A DNA stretch of 64,000 bases from Skeletonema tropicum (taxonomy: Eukaryota; Bacillariophyta; Thalassiosirophyceae; Thalassiosirales; Thalassiosiraceae): assembly GCA_037178625.1 (NCBI GenBank), contig JAWZXG010000030.1:141642-205641 (forward strand), read 5' to 3'. This document shows positions 32,986-44,340 of the stretch, one piece after another. The notes under the pieces were generated by a model. It saw only the letters and a list, made by a program, of their open reading frames with translations, was not told the origin of the DNA and did no database searches. A program made the translations under genes and the position numbers. Position 1 is the stretch's first letter; each line of letters opens with the position of its first letter.

Positions 32986-33120
32986 AAAGTAATGGCGACA
33001 GCAATTTCACCCGCCTCTTTCTAGCTAACTCACTAATAAAACCCTTTTTACTCAAAGCGGGTGTCGCCATTACTTTTAATGGCGACACTAACTTTTCCGC
33101 ACACAAAAGTAATGGCGACA
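32986..33120. repeat. Cluster of AAAGTAATGGCGACA inverted and direct repeats
   Basis: The word AAAAGTAATGGCGACA occurs at about 32987 and 33105 in forward orientation and as its complement at 33061-33076. A perfect 12-bp stem GTGTCGCCATTA / TAATGGCGACAC (33061-33088) with loop CTTT lies in the middle. The first and second copies bound a ~90-bp unit whose inner GCGGGTG/CACCCGC also pair. It looks like a very small inverted-repeat element. Confidence 0.55.
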
Positions 33121-35223
33121 ACGGGCAAGCATATTTTACCCGTAATAATATCGGCCCGGCCACATTAAAATGGATCTTTTCGAGGCGCGCCAAATTTCAG
33201 ACTGGATCTTTTGCAAAGGATAAGGACCATGTCGATGTCGACCTCGCCATAACAACTCCAGCGGAAGCAATATCGACTCCAGAACTTACTACTTATGCAG
33301 CAGCCGACAATCCATCTAATCACAATCACTCTCGATATCATTTTCGGAGAAGCGTAGCTAATCAGAAGTGCGAGGAAATTGCTCTGAAAGTTTATGCTCG
33401 TTTTTTGTTTTCCTCCGCTCTCGCTCACAAAGCAGCGCGGCAGTCAGTAGATAGAAATGAACGGAACCGAATGAATGCAACTCACATTATATCATCGCCG
33501 CAGGTTACCTGGCAGATTCTGCTCGATTTGTGAATTTGATCATAGGCTATTCGACAACACTGCACGGAATACAAAAATAGGCAAAAATGCATGTAGTTTG
33601 CGGTTCACGTAGATGCAGCAACTACAGAGAGAGGACCCATACTCTAGCAGCCACCGAAACCTCCTGCAGGGATGCATTTAATTGTCACCAGCCGCAACGC
33701 CAAAGATGACAGTGATTGATAATACAACAACAATAATGACAACACTGCTAAGTGTCTTGGTAAATAAATACAAACAGTGTCAGACGTCAGACCAGAGAGT
33801 AGACCGTACAAATCACCAGAGTGTAGAAACATTCAACAAATCAAGTAACAGTCTAGTCATAATAGATAGAAGGTTAAGATGGAATGCAACTCTAATGTCG
33901 GATGCCGGAGGCAATCAAAATCACTAGCGTAGAAGAGGAGAGGGAGAGATGCCTACAATAGATACGGTTCAGAAAACGATTTGAAACAAACGACAAGGAA
34001 TCACTTCTCCACAATCGACTGGTATGGCAATCGTTCGACTGGCATGACAATCAATCATAATCTCGAGGAGGCTTAGAACAAGACATCTGACACACTGACC
34101 ACATCCCGTGCATGCCCAGCCACGACGGATCAGAAGCCGCAATAAAGCATTATGTACTTTGATAGCATCCAAGAAGGTCCAGCATCAGCCGAGAGAAACA
34201 ATGAAGCACCACAACTTAGTTGATATCAAGAACACAAAGGAGCAATAGGTTTACATTGTCTTTGGGGTATTTGGCTTGGATGCAAGTATGGGTCATGGCG
34301 TCACGCGTAACGTGTATGGTACAGATGGAACTGATGTGGTAGTATACCCTCTAATGAGCACGTGGCAATGATGTAAAGCATCGCAAGGCACAGCATGGAG
34401 CCCAACAAAAAATGACAACAATTAGAATCGAGCAAAAGCAGGTATAACTAGCTTGAAAGCTAGTGAAATCAAATCAGAGCATACATCAACATCCTCCTAC
34501 CCTTTCTCCTCTTCTTTCCCCTTTCTTTCTTTCCTCTCTTTGTGCAGCATTTCAGCTGATCCGGCTGCGCCGGATCAAAAATTCACCGAGCCACAGATAT
34601 CAAATATCTGCCATCATTGAAGCCTGGGAATGGACTCTCTTCCGGTATCTTGATACCGCTACGACAAGCACCCTTCCTGTTCACACGTGTCAAATAACAA
34701 CCACGGTGAGAACCCGTGATTGATCCTCTCACACAAGATGCAAGATGACGTCGCACGTTGGTGCTCCATGCCATCATCACCTTTCGGAATAGCCCACTCT
34801 TACTCTTCTTTAGCTGTAAGCCTGCTGTAAGCTTTAGTAGTCACCATGATATCCAGTGCTCCTAGTGGTCTCTTCTCGCTCTAGTTGCACAACCAATACC
34901 GGTCTCCTTAATTGCTTGTGACATTATTTATCAGGCCTGAGCCAGATAGACGCAACATCTCTACGGAACAATTCAACAGTATCAGTAATAAGTAGGAGTA
35001 ATAGACAGTAGATGATGATGCAATTATCCAACAGAGAAGATGATGATCGCACCATTGTTTCAAAATCGGTGCTCCTCTCAAACAATGGTACGTCACGTCA
35101 TGTCCTGATGCTGACGCTGCTACCGAGGACGGTGCCGATGCATCATCATCATCCACATCCACATCCACATCCACGCGCACCGATTGTTCCTACACTGCCA
35201 GTAGCAGAAGCAAAGCATTAAAC
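33121..35223. other. Gene-poor region
   Basis: About 2 kb with no supportable gene. Short open frames exist on both strands but have no domain features. Visible features are a pyrimidine tract (34490-34540) and a perfect 9-bp hairpin TGATCCGGC-TGC-GCCGGATCA at 34557-34577. The last part should contain the 5' flank of the amidotransferase-like gene at 35224. Confidence 0.4.
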
Positions 35224-36613
35224 TTGATGATGATCAGCTGTGAAGAAAATCCTCCCTACGGTCCATCAAAAGACACGGCAGTGATGTTTTTGGAGCTCTT
35301 CTGTCAAGCATATGAAAAGAAGTGTTCTCTCAAAGAAGTACTGATCAGAGATAGAGAGCAGCAATATTCATTATTGGCTGAGTGCAACTACTACTTGACA
35401 ATACGCATCACAATCTATCATGCACAATCAAACGACTATCCACTCACATCCTCCGAGTGGTCCAGCTACGATGGCATACTAATTCCAGGCTCCCTCTCTG
35501 CATCTGCAGCGTATGACAACACGAGTGTGGAATGGATTCTTGATACGTCGCCAGCGGGCTCAGGCAGCACTTCGACGCGGTCAAAAACCACGGATAGAGA
35601 TGGGTATATGCTTATACTCTCGTGCAAATCCTGTTAGTTGTATATCTCGCCTGTATACAGGCTTATTGACATCCACGTCAATATATCCCGGGCTTTCAAA
35701 CGAGCTGTGGTAGGAGAGACAACCCTCTCCCGTGGTCCCGACTGCGACGCTGTTTGGTTCTGCCCTCGGCGTATGAAGACTCCAATTGTTGGTTCAATGA
35801 TGTCTAGGTAGCGATAATGCAACATTTACCTAATTTCCTAAGTGATATGATATGTGGAATGGATTGAGAAACTCCAATCTGTGATGCGGAATGAGGAGGT
35901 TGAAGACTATGGGAATTTGTTTTGGCCGTCAATGTTTTGCTCATGCGTTTGGAAGTAGTGAAGATCATATTATATTGGGAAAGAAGGAGGTAGAGGTGGT
36001 GAAATAGAAGAAGGTGGGCGAGCAATCAAGTGTCCAACTGGGTCCAAAGCAGGAAGGATATCGAGCCAACTCACAGAGGAGGGACGTCAATTACTCCTTA
36101 TCGATGGCACCACCAGCAGCAACAGTGATAGTGATGAGTGCAGTATGGAACTGTTGTATACCCACGGAGACATGGTCCAATCCCTTCCAGAATTTGCCAT
36201 TTCGTTAGGGGGCAATGCCAATGTTCCAATCGAAGCTTGTGCCTACTTCTCATCGAAGGAGGACAAGGTTCTATTTCAGAAGCAGCCTCAGCAACACACA
36301 TTCGACAACCATGTCAACACATCATCATAATGGTGATGATTATGGTGACAATACCACTAATGACACTTCAACTTTGAGATCAACAACAGTACAACCATAT
36401 GCATTCACCTTCCAAGCACACCCAGAATACATCTCTCCCACTGGATTCAACGTCAATTACATCAATACAGTTCAAGCAATGGAAGATCGGGGATATATTA
36501 CACAGCAGGTATCGAAGGAGGCTTGTGAGGATGCAAGAGTGAACTTTGGGAAGGTGCGGGAGGATAGTTTGGAAGCAGTGATTGCGGTTGCTACGGCTCT
36601 TGGGTGGTTTTAG
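35224..36613 (+). pseudogene. Class I glutamine amidotransferase-like gene, disrupted
   Basis: Pieces in different frames line up with one class I amidotransferase (GATase1) protein: MISCEENPPYGPSKDTAVMF, then WSSYDGILIPGSLSASAAYD; after an insertion, VEWIEKLQSVM; then GICFGRQCFAHAFG with the nucleophile Cys (the usual FGHQ is FGRQ here); then GGRAIKCPTGSKAGRI; then HGDMVQSLPEFAISLGGN; and finally FQAHPEY with the catalytic His/Glu region, ending at 36613. Stand-alone proteins of this type hydrolyse glutamine or related amides. A 314-bp insertion (35539-35852) and at least three frame changes (near 35890, 35975 and 36300) break it. The frame changes could partly be sequencing errors; the insertion is real. 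Confidence 0.75.
35539..35852. mobile_element. 314-bp insertion with 13-bp target duplication
   Basis: TGTGGAATGGATT occurs directly before (35526-35538) and after (35853-35865) the segment, and the amidotransferase reading frame continues naturally across if one copy plus the insert is ignored. A 13-bp duplication suits target-primed reverse transcription (non-LTR or SINE mobilisation). The 3' part matches the fragment at 24299-24430. On the plus strand it reads LVLPSAYEDSNCWFNDV followed by a stop. Confidence 0.8.
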
Positions 36614-37017
36614 TGTGGATGGTGCTTTAGCATCGTGTGAAGAAAGAAGGATAAGCTCTTGGAGGTAGGAGCTGCTGGAAGTCCAGTGAGTGAAGGAACA
36701 ATTGATCGTGTTTTGGATAGGCGATGATGATGAAATTGTTGTCGAGGTGAGTTCCTTCTTGTTGCAGTATTATTTGTTAGAGGAGGCGGACGAAAGATCA
36801 TTCCAATTACTCACCTTTTGTTCTTCTCTCTCTCTCTCTCTTTCTTGATGGTATTATTTTAGTACGACTGCTTTGCAGAGCAGCGGCGATAATTCGATAG
36901 GGGAAATGTGATGCGGGTATGACAGGGAAGGCATGGTTTGAACGTGTAAGAATGATGATGGAGAAGCGAGCCGACCGGAGGCGGAGGGAGAAGAACCCAC
37001 AACGTGATGCTGTATTG
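36614..37017. other. Intergenic region
   Basis: No gene supported. Contains a (CT)n microsatellite at about 36825-36844 and purine-rich stretches. Confidence 0.4.
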
Positions 37018-37177
37018 TGAGAGGTCCTCGTATCTTTCCAAGCACTGCGGCCACTTGTGTGGTGGCTTCCTTCGTTCATTACCAAAAGCAAAAGAGAGAT
37101 CAACACGAGTGTCTATTCTTGTGCTTTCACACAACCACAGTTGTCACAACCGTGTGAACATCATGGTTATGCTGTTG

Positions 37178-37208
<31 letters not shown>

Positions 37209-37650
37209 ACGAGGAGAGCTTGAGATGAATAGGATGAAAATGTTGCCAGAGGTTCAATTGCAATTTGTGTTTGCAAGTATTCATCTAGAGATCAGCACAG
37301 CTCATTCACTTACTTTGGTACAATGTATATAGCGGTGGCATCGGTCTACGTCCATCTTAGTGAACCACTCCACAGAGAGGCTATTGGAGAGGAGTGAGTT
37401 ACTGCAGTGGGGGCATGTTTGCTCGCTGACCTGACCCTACAGAGCCTTAAGCTATGCCTTATGATATCGTGGCCGTGGGATAGATTCAACGATATCGATA
37501 TATTCATCAACGTCAAGTAATTGAGTTGCAAACTGAAGATGAAGTGCGTGAATGAACAATGCAATGCTAAAATGGCGAACTCGATGGGCCTGCGCGTAGG
37601 TACATGAGTAGGAGTAGGTCAATTATTAGGGAATGGAGTCCTCATTGGAG
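37018..37650 (+). repeat. Single-copy relative (possible progenitor) of the 595-bp satellite, with its upstream segment
   Basis: Positions 37018-37140 match 44083-44206, the segment just before the satellite array. From 37140 on, satellite landmarks appear in the same order but diverged: TTGTCACAACCGTGTGA, a TTG/CTG tract, GATGAATAGGATGAAAATGTTG, CATCTAGAGATCAGCACAG and, after about 200 bp of unrelated sequence, GAATGAACAATGCAATGCTA, GGCGAACTCGATGGGCCTGC and AGTAGG. Array monomers carry TTGTCGCAACCGTGTGA, GATGAGTAGGACGAACATG, ATCTAGAGATCAGCGCAG and so on. Confidence 0.7.
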
Positions 37651-38674
37651 GGAGCTATATTCCAGCTTCCAGACCATGCAACACTTCATGAACAAGCAAC
37701 ACTACATATTAGAGAGGGACAAGAACAGTCTCCAGGGTAATCACGTTCACCTCATCAGCGACAAGATTCGAGGTGAGACGAAGAAGGCCAACAAGCCGGT
37801 AGACGTGTGCTGACGAGGACGAGGACGATCAAACTCGAACGGAGGCTGATTGAAGCGCAGCATCTTTTCGAATCACCAGAAGCTGGAGAACATAATGACT
37901 TTCATTTTCATGAATTCGTGCCAGTATCTCACTGATCAAAAAGATTTGTTCCCAATGCAGAATGTGTTCATATTTTTAGCCCGCAGAGATCGTAATCAAG
38001 CTACGAAGCTGAAGCCGTCACAATTAGCAGGCTTGGTTGAACCTCACATATTGTCTCCCTCTCAACGTCTTGTGCAATTGAGACTTTTCTCCCGGTGCTG
38101 TTGATTACAAATTTTATATCACCTCAAATCAAGTAATCTAAGCTCCAGAGGATGCTGCTCCTCCTGCAGATTTCAACAATGGGTCTCCTCGCAGCCGAAA
38201 GTAATGGTGGAGTTCAGCATTGTCACTGAGGACTAAGGGATAATTGTTGATTTTTCTTTATTTGATTAGATTGATTTACTTGATATTCTTTTCTTATTTC
38301 AATTGGATGCTGAGCAGCTGAGAGAGCACGTTCCCAGGGCTTTGACTTAGATGTAGATGGGTGGATGTGAATAAATGAGCTTGACACATGGCAATGGCAA
38401 GATTGAAGAACCGATGAGCAACTTAGAAGCAATCACGAGAGAGACGTTCGTATCCTGGTACAACTCAACAAACCGAGTTTGAAATCCGATCGAAGACCCC
38501 ATCAAACCGACACAAGAAATCAAGCGTCATCGACCTCATATCAACTCAGGCCTTTGACAAGTAAAGCAGCAGGTCACCATGATACCCGGAACCATAACAC
38601 CGGCTCAAGTCTGAAATGTCTTTCCTCGCCTCCAGCACTGTACTTCATCCAACTGGGAACAACAAGCCGCTCGA

Positions 38675-38734
<60 letters not shown>

Positions 38735-39400
38735 CCGACAAGATCGCCATCCCCAACACGAACATCAACCAATCAATCATCTCCGCGGTCGACCGACTCC
38801 AACAGGGGGGAAAGGGTAGGACAACTGAAAATCAGTCAGAGAGTCAAAGGGATACGTTCTACATTCCACTTTCGAAGAAGAGAATGTCCAGCCAAAAGCT
38901 GACATGGGAAACCAGAACCCACACCCCAAACATTAGAATGAATGGGGGATTAAACTTTTTGACTCTCCGCTACAGATCCGACAATGTCCAAAAAGAAAGG
39001 ATAAGGATCCAGCAAAGCACCCAACTACCAACACCAACACCAACTGAAGGCCCAACTGAAGAAAAGGATAAGGATCCAGCAGAAAGCATCCTCCAACTAC
39101 CACCACCAACACCAACACCAACTGAAGGCCCAACTGAAGAAGACACACACACACAACACACACACTGCCGAACACACCAACGACCCCCTCTGAAATGTAG
39201 CAACTCGCCGAAACGAAACAAGACACACCGACTCATTGCCCCGCAAAGCCATCTCCACTGATCATTTGACCTCTTGCTGCATTTACCTTCAAACCAAAGC
39301 CTCCTCCACAAAGGTCTCTGACGCAATCCTTCTCACGTACAAATGATGTTCGCTTCAAATCATCAATCTCACAAGGTGCTGTACCGTACACCTTCTCTTT
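37651..39400. other. Gene-poor region with coding debris
   Basis: No intact gene is supported. Short stretches look formerly coding (e.g. ERRLIEAQHLFESPEAGEHN near 37835-37900), but they are broken by stops within 100 bases. Around 38990-39140 a ~70-bp unit (CAACTGAAGGCCCAACTGAA, AGGATAAGGATCCAGCA) is repeated twice. Confidence 0.35.
38677..38732. repeat. (GT)n microsatellite, about 28 units
   Basis: Uninterrupted GT dinucleotides. The open frames crossing it encode Val-Cys or His-Thr runs and are artefacts of the repeat. Confidence 0.95.
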
Positions 39401-40819
39401 TCAATCTCTCCTTATCTTCCTTCTTTGTGTTCTTCGAGTCCAGTACCAGCCGTCCAAAGTGCACTGTAGCTCCTTCACCATCCTCCGTCTCCGAATATTC
39501 CTTCTGGCAGAGTAGATATCTTCCTCTTCCTCTTCCACCACCTCCTCTTCCACTGCTCTAGCATCAAACTCTGCTTGTGGCTGGGCCCTTCGCCTTCGCT
39601 CCGTTGCTTTGATAGCACTTTTCCGAGCGAGATAACGCTTGAAGGCTGTCTGAATTTTTGCAGCCGGCTTATCATTGTCCACAACAGCTTCCTCCTCTAT
39701 TTCATCACCCTCGTCAACAGCTTCTGCTGCGTCGACAAAGTCAACTTCCTCCGCTTTTTCATCACCCTCTTCAGCTTCCACCACGAGGAAGACTTCTACT
39801 TCCTCGACCGAGTCGTCGTCAGGAGCTGCATCATCATCAGAATTACCATCCCATTCTTGGCCATGATTGGTATCAACCTTAAGCTCCGCTTGTGGCCTGG
39901 CCCTTGGCTTCATCGTGCGAGCGCTGGCACCTCTGAAGAAGGCCTGGATCACAGTGGCAGCGTCATCAGCATCCGGGAGCAAGGTCATCCCTACAACAAG
40001 ATGTTCTTCCTCGGAATCGGAATCCGAATCGGAATAGGCAAACTCCAAATCAGAAGTGGCTCCGTTGGCAACTTCATCGCGGTGATGGAGAACAGAGATA
40101 GATGAAACGTTGTTGACGAATGGCTGATTCTGAAGCACATTCTTCTCTTGCACTGGAACAGCGGCTTTGTTGGTAGTATTGGTAGTAAATTGGTAGGCAG
40201 ATGGAACTTGACCGCGATCAATCGTGTTCAACTTTTGGGCAGGAGCAGTCATCTTCTTCTTTTGAGCAGGCGGGGGGGATTCGTGGGCATCTGAGCGCCT
40301 CTTCTTCGAGACCTTCGCCTTGCTAGCAGTGGCCGTGGGTGGAGCAATTGTTGGTGTTGCAACTTCACCGTGATGTTTGTAGCGGAAGATTGGGGCGTCG
40401 TTGTTGCGTGAATTCTTCTGAGCCCTCTTCTTCTTTTGGGCTGGCACAGCCGATTGGTTGGAAGTAAAGTTGTTGGGTAGCTCCTGCCTCATCTTCTTCT
40501 CTTGAGAAGGCGGGTCGGATTCGAGGCGCCTCTTCTTTGATGCCTTCTTTGTACTTGTCGGCAGAATCGCCGGACGATGGTTGAAGATTTGAGGTGCAAA
40601 CACGTTTGCTTCCCTACGTTGATTTGATCTTTTATTTGTCCTCCTCTTGGTCCTCTTGCTCACCTTGGTGGCATGAATGGCAGCAGACGGGTAGGCGGTG
40701 ATGTTATTAGAGTTTGCCTCGACCTTGCGGCGCTTTTGATCATTGTTGATAGGGACACTGGTATGGTAATGTCCTCGGATGATTGTGTTTGGGTGAGTGT
40801 TCTCGGCTTGAGACGCCAT
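39401..40819 (-). CDS. Basic/acidic low-complexity protein with two IQ motifs
   Basis: Intact 472-residue frame from ATG 40819 to TGA 39401. The first ~240 residues are Lys/Arg-rich with several KKKRR-type clusters that could act as nuclear-localisation signals, and contain related segments (SKKRR, PAQKKK). An Asp/Ser/Glu-rich stretch follows (DSDSDSEEEH, near 265). Two IQ-like calmodulin-binding motifs are seen, AATVIQAFFRGASAR (~285-300) and AAKIQTAFKRYLARK (~386-400), separated by a Glu/Val-rich acidic region. The C-terminus is Arg-rich. Calmodulin or myosin-light-chain binding is the expected property of IQ motifs; nothing else is recognised. No other gene lies within 1 kb on the upstream side. 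Confidence 0.7.
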   Translation of the reverse strand: MASQAENTHPNTIIRGHYHTSVPINNDQKRRKVEANSNNITAYPSAAIHATKVSKRTKRRTNKRSNQRREANVFAPQIFNHRPAILPTSTKKASKKRRLESDPPSQEKKMRQELPNNFTSNQSAVPAQKKKRAQKNSRNNDAPIFRYKHHGEVATPTIAPPTATASKAKVSKKRRSDAHESPPPAQKKKMTAPAQKLNTIDRGQVPSAYQFTTNTTNKAAVPVQEKNVLQNQPFVNNVSSISVLHHRDEVANGATSDLEFAYSDSDSDSEEEHLVVGMTLLPDADDAATVIQAFFRGASARTMKPRARPQAELKVDTNHGQEWDGNSDDDAAPDDDSVEEVEVFLVVEAEEGDEKAEEVDFVDAAEAVDEGDEIEEEAVVDNDKPAAKIQTAFKRYLARKSAIKATERRRRAQPQAEFDARAVEEEVVEEEEEDIYSARRNIRRRRMVKELQCTLDGWYWTRRTQRRKIRRD

Positions 40820-42714
40820 GTTGTCTTTTGTATGAGTTGCTGTGTTTGATAATGACTAAAGAGCAAACAAACTGGAGAATGAATGAGCTCTTTACCAGCG
40901 GCAAGTGTAAATGAATGTCGATCAGTGAGCCATGATTCAATCATGCGGCCGCGGCCGGCCAGCGGCATGTCATGTACATAAAATTTGTGCTTTTTGCTTT
41001 TTGAGCGGACATTTCGTCAGTTGAAGTTTGAGTGTCTGAGTACCGGTTCCGTGACGTCACAACTTTAGCGGATCACAGACGTACTCATATATGCCCTACC
41101 GATGCCACTTGCCACTCTTCTACTTCTTATGAATGCTATTATCTCTTCCGCCGATGGATCTACCAACATATTATACAGCAAGCGCCGCCAAGAACCCTTC
41201 CGAGTCGAAATGATGAAGGAGGGATAACTTACCTGGCGCCTATGGTGCCTCGGTCTCGGTTCGCTGGTGAAAATAACGAACTTTCCGCACATTCGACACA
41301 ACATGATTATACGGCAACATCTCCATGGACTCTGGCTCTGTGCTCCTCTACAGTGCTACTCACCAATCAATCATATCGACAATACAGCAATACAGCAATA
41401 TGCAATTATGCGAGCGGACGGGGTTGTTATCGGTCAGGGTTACCGTTCTGCTCATTCATTATTGCAAGACGGCAGACGTGATTTTTATTTCAATCGACAC
41501 AATCCACGTAGCGCTCTAGTAGGGGCCTTGGCCAGCATATGCTTTGGACGCATTTTGTCGTAAGAGGGGTGCTGCGTTACTTAGATTACTTAGTTCACAG
41601 TCAAAGCGTCACACTTCAATTGATTATTTATCCTCGGAAGACAATTTAGAACAACACTCTAGAGGGGAGCAACGAACCAGGGGCAGGGGTCAACTCGTTT
41701 GGAACTTCGAGTTTATTGCGAGTTAGGCAAGGGTGGATGTACCTACTAAGTCTATGATAACGTCTGTTGACGGAGCTACTCTCATTATCTTCGTAGGAAT
41801 TACCGTCGTCGCCCATTATTGCTGACTCATATCGTGTAGGCTTTGAAGCTTGGCGGTAAGATTGCAGATGGATTGCAGTACCGACGTAAAGAAGGAGAAG
41901 AAGGTATCTGACATGATGATGATGACAAGGATTAACGCTGAAAAATATTGTCTTGACGCCATTTGAGGGGGAGTATTTGGCGACATTCATTGATTTGTCG
42001 GATGCAGTGATATGTTGTGAAGAACAGACATTTGATGAGAAGAAGCGGGTAGATTTGATGAATCTAGGGATTGTTTTGAACCAATTGTTTCAGACAGATG
42101 GGGGAGGGAGTGCTACTAGTACCAGTAGTGGTCATGTTGTGTCAAGCAATGAAGAGAAGAGAATGGCCGTGCCATGATGATGAATAAGTACTTAGAACTT
42201 TGATGATCAATTTGATGCCTGCCTTAAGTGTATAAGTACATACTTCGACTTCCTCATATCTCTCCAAGCACTGCAGCCAGTTCTGTGGGCTTCCTTCGTT
42301 CATTACCAAAAGATAGATCAATGTTCAATGTGAGTGTCTATTCTTGTGCTTTCACACAACCATCCGCCCACCCCCAAAATTCACTTCCTCCAGCAGTTTG
42401 GCCTTGCTTGCACCAAAGCCTTCGCGTTCCACATCCGTCGACCCATTCCTGCCCAGCAGGCACCACAAGCGTCTTCGGGACCAGGCGTCTTCGGGACCAG
42501 CCCGAGCTCCTCCTGGTTTAAGTTCACCTTTCTCTACTGGCACTAGTGCCTAGGGAGTATTAAATAATCTATCTATCAATTTGATGCCGCCTTAAGTCAC
42601 AGTACTTCAGTACTTACTTTGACTCAGACAGCAGCATACCAAGTATCGCTGTATGGCCCCGATGTGACCATAAGTAGCATACCAGTGGGCAGCACCGCTT
42701 CCCTTCTGCTCAGA
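40820..42714. other. Gene-poor region
   Basis: No gene can be supported. A G/C-only patch (GCGGCCGCGGCCGGCC, near 40944) lies close to the IQ gene's upstream flank. An open stretch at 41945-42177 (plus) reads LTPFEGEYLATFIDLSD...VDLMNLGIVLNQLF and may be the tail of a lost gene, but I cannot assign it. Repeat copy B (42246-42363) lies here. Confidence 0.35.
42246..42363. repeat. Dispersed repeat copy B (other copies 37018-37140 and 44083-44206)
   Basis: Shared words are CCAAGCACTGC, CTTCCTTCGTTCATTACCAA, AGATCAA and GAGTGTCTATTCTTGTGCTT followed by TCACACAA. The copies at 37018 and 44083 precede satellite-related sequence; this one does not. Confidence 0.75.
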
Positions 42715-42723
42715 GAAGTTACA

Positions 42724-42947
42724 CACCCTACATAGGATCTTCAGACACCTGTCTGAGTCACTTGGGAGGTCTCAGCACGTAAGAGGACTCCCATTTATGA
42801 CAGAAGACACACCCTACATAGGATCTTCAGACACCTGTCTGAGTCACTGGGGAGGACTCAGCTCTGCTCTATCTATCTCTGCGTGCATAAATGCAGAGTC
42901 CCTCTGAAGAGGACTCCCATTTATGACAGAAGATCCTATGTAGGGTG
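42724..42947. mobile_element. Mutator-like MITE, 224 bp, with perfect 9-bp target duplication and internal partial duplication
   Basis: The ends are CACCCTACATAGGATCTTC (42724) and its complement ending at 42947. GAAGTTACA flanks both sides (42715-42723 and 42948-42956). The first 86 bases are repeated from 42810 (again CACCCTACATAGGATCTTC), so the element is a 138-bp MITE with an extra partial copy of its left end inside the same target duplication. Family member of 31282-31407. Confidence 0.9.
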
Positions 42948-42956
42948 GAAGTTACA

Positions 42957-43430
42957 TAAGACTGTGGGCCAGGTTGGTACTACCTACGGTAGGGGACCAC
43001 GTTGGAATCCCTGGAGTGTTCTTTTGCTACTTTTGCCTTTCATTTTGGCCCCTATATACCTGCCTACAATAGGTACGATACAAATAATGCAATGCACTTA
43101 CTACAATACCCGCCTTCGCCCTTTCTTTTGCTCGGCCTTCCTTGATGAGCGAATTTCGCTTCACTTGAGAGAAGTCGCGATGAAGAAGCGGCTGCGTTGT
43201 ATTGGTATTGTGCGTCTCATTCATCGTCCGTCTATCTTTACCTTCAGTCATCCAAACGTATACGAAAGATGTCAAGAGTTCAACCTGCTGATCCTGCTTT
43301 GGCTCCATCTTCATGAGAAGCGTTTCCCCCTACTCCTGATATATCGTAGATCGAAGATGATAATAACTTAACAAATATCTACGATATAACCTCCCAAACG
43401 CGTCTACTGGTCCACTAGACTAGCTATTTG
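42957..43430. other. Intergenic region without recognisable genes
   Basis: One open frame of 162 codons (42883-43371, plus) overlaps the MITE and has no domain features, so I do not call it. Confidence 0.4.
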
Positions 43431-43550
43431 GGTGCGATCTGGGAAATATAGCTACTGCAGCACATGTTCGTTATCACTTAGCATAGATAATGTCGCCTCT
43501 TGAGGGCTCACCAGACGTACTTTAAAATTTCTGTTACATAAATATAGCTA
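43431..43550. repeat. Dispersed repeat, inverted copy of 24593-24727
   Basis: Shares GGGTGCGATCTGGGAAAT, CTGCAGCACATGTTCGTTAT, AGATAATGTCGCCTCTTGAG and TACTTTAAAATTTCTGTTAC with the reverse complement of the 24.6-kb copy. Similarity ends abruptly on both sides. Confidence 0.75.
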
Positions 43551-44082
43551 TTTGCGCTGCTGAGCCGAGTGCCGAGTGCAATGCTTCCCAGGAAGAGTTC
43601 AATCTGCTGAGACCAGATTGGCCCCAGCTCGATTCGAATTCGAATCCGTTCACACATCACATCATAGTGAAACTGTTTCTGTGTAGTCAGTCCTCTCCTG
43701 AGCTGAGAATGACGAGCAATACATATACATACATCGAGTGATGGATCTTCTGTTATCAGTTTCGAATTGCTCAAGAATTGTGGCACAGCTCACACAAGAA
43801 TTATTGTGCCAAACACAATCAATTCAGCTAGCTCTCTGGGGCAATGTTGAGCTTCTATATCAAGGTAAGTTAAGATTGCGCCAGGTCTGCCGAAATAGTA
43901 AGTTAAGCCATCACATCACTTGAGTGACTTGCCCCACGGCTGACCTCGTGTCAAGCTTCGTCTTGAGCTTGAGTTAAAGAAGTAGAGTTTCGTCGAGCAA
44001 AGCAGAGATTGCCCATTTGGTTTGATATCTTCAAAGGAATAAGAAGAAGACAACGGAGAAGAATCCAAACGTGATGTTGTTA

Positions 44083-44340
44083 TTGAGAGATGTCCTCATA
44101 TCTTTCCAAGCACTGCGGCCAACGGCCAGTTGTGTGGTGAATTCCTTCGTTCATTACCAAAAGAGAGATCAACGTGAGTGTCTATTCTTGTGCTTTCACA
44201 CAAGAGCGGCGTGGAGCTTGGAAGACAAAAAATTGAGATGATCCTGAAGAACAGCAGTATTGCTCGACAAGGAAAAGATGCCATCCACTTCCATAACACT
44301 AAACGAATCATGTAAATTTCGTAATCTCACTAATATACAG
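44083..44340. repeat. Pre-array segment (repeat copy C plus junction)
   Basis: 44083-44206 matches 37018-37140 and 42246-42363. The next 134 bases (44207-44340) are unique in the window, end in CTAATATACAG, and then the satellite begins at GTGACAATCTTCATATTCG. Confidence 0.65.

Noticed and set aside
32775..33533. 252-codon open frame on the plus strand
   Set aside because: It overlaps the 5' part of the retrotransposon antisense and runs through the small inverted-repeat cluster; no domain or compositional sign of a gene.
36807..37134. Small minus-strand frames with ESTRIDT.VDLSF..NERR
   Set aside because: The sequence belongs to a dispersed repeat also present at 42.25 and 44.1 kb; frames differ among copies and end quickly.
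38479..39261. 260-codon open frame on the plus strand
   Set aside because: It is carried by the (GT)n microsatellite (Val-Cys run) and by two copies of a Pro/Thr-coding 70-bp repeat; it lacks recognisable domains.
42883..43371. 162-codon plus-strand frame
   Set aside because: Its first part lies in the right arm of the MITE at 42724-42947, and no domain is visible.
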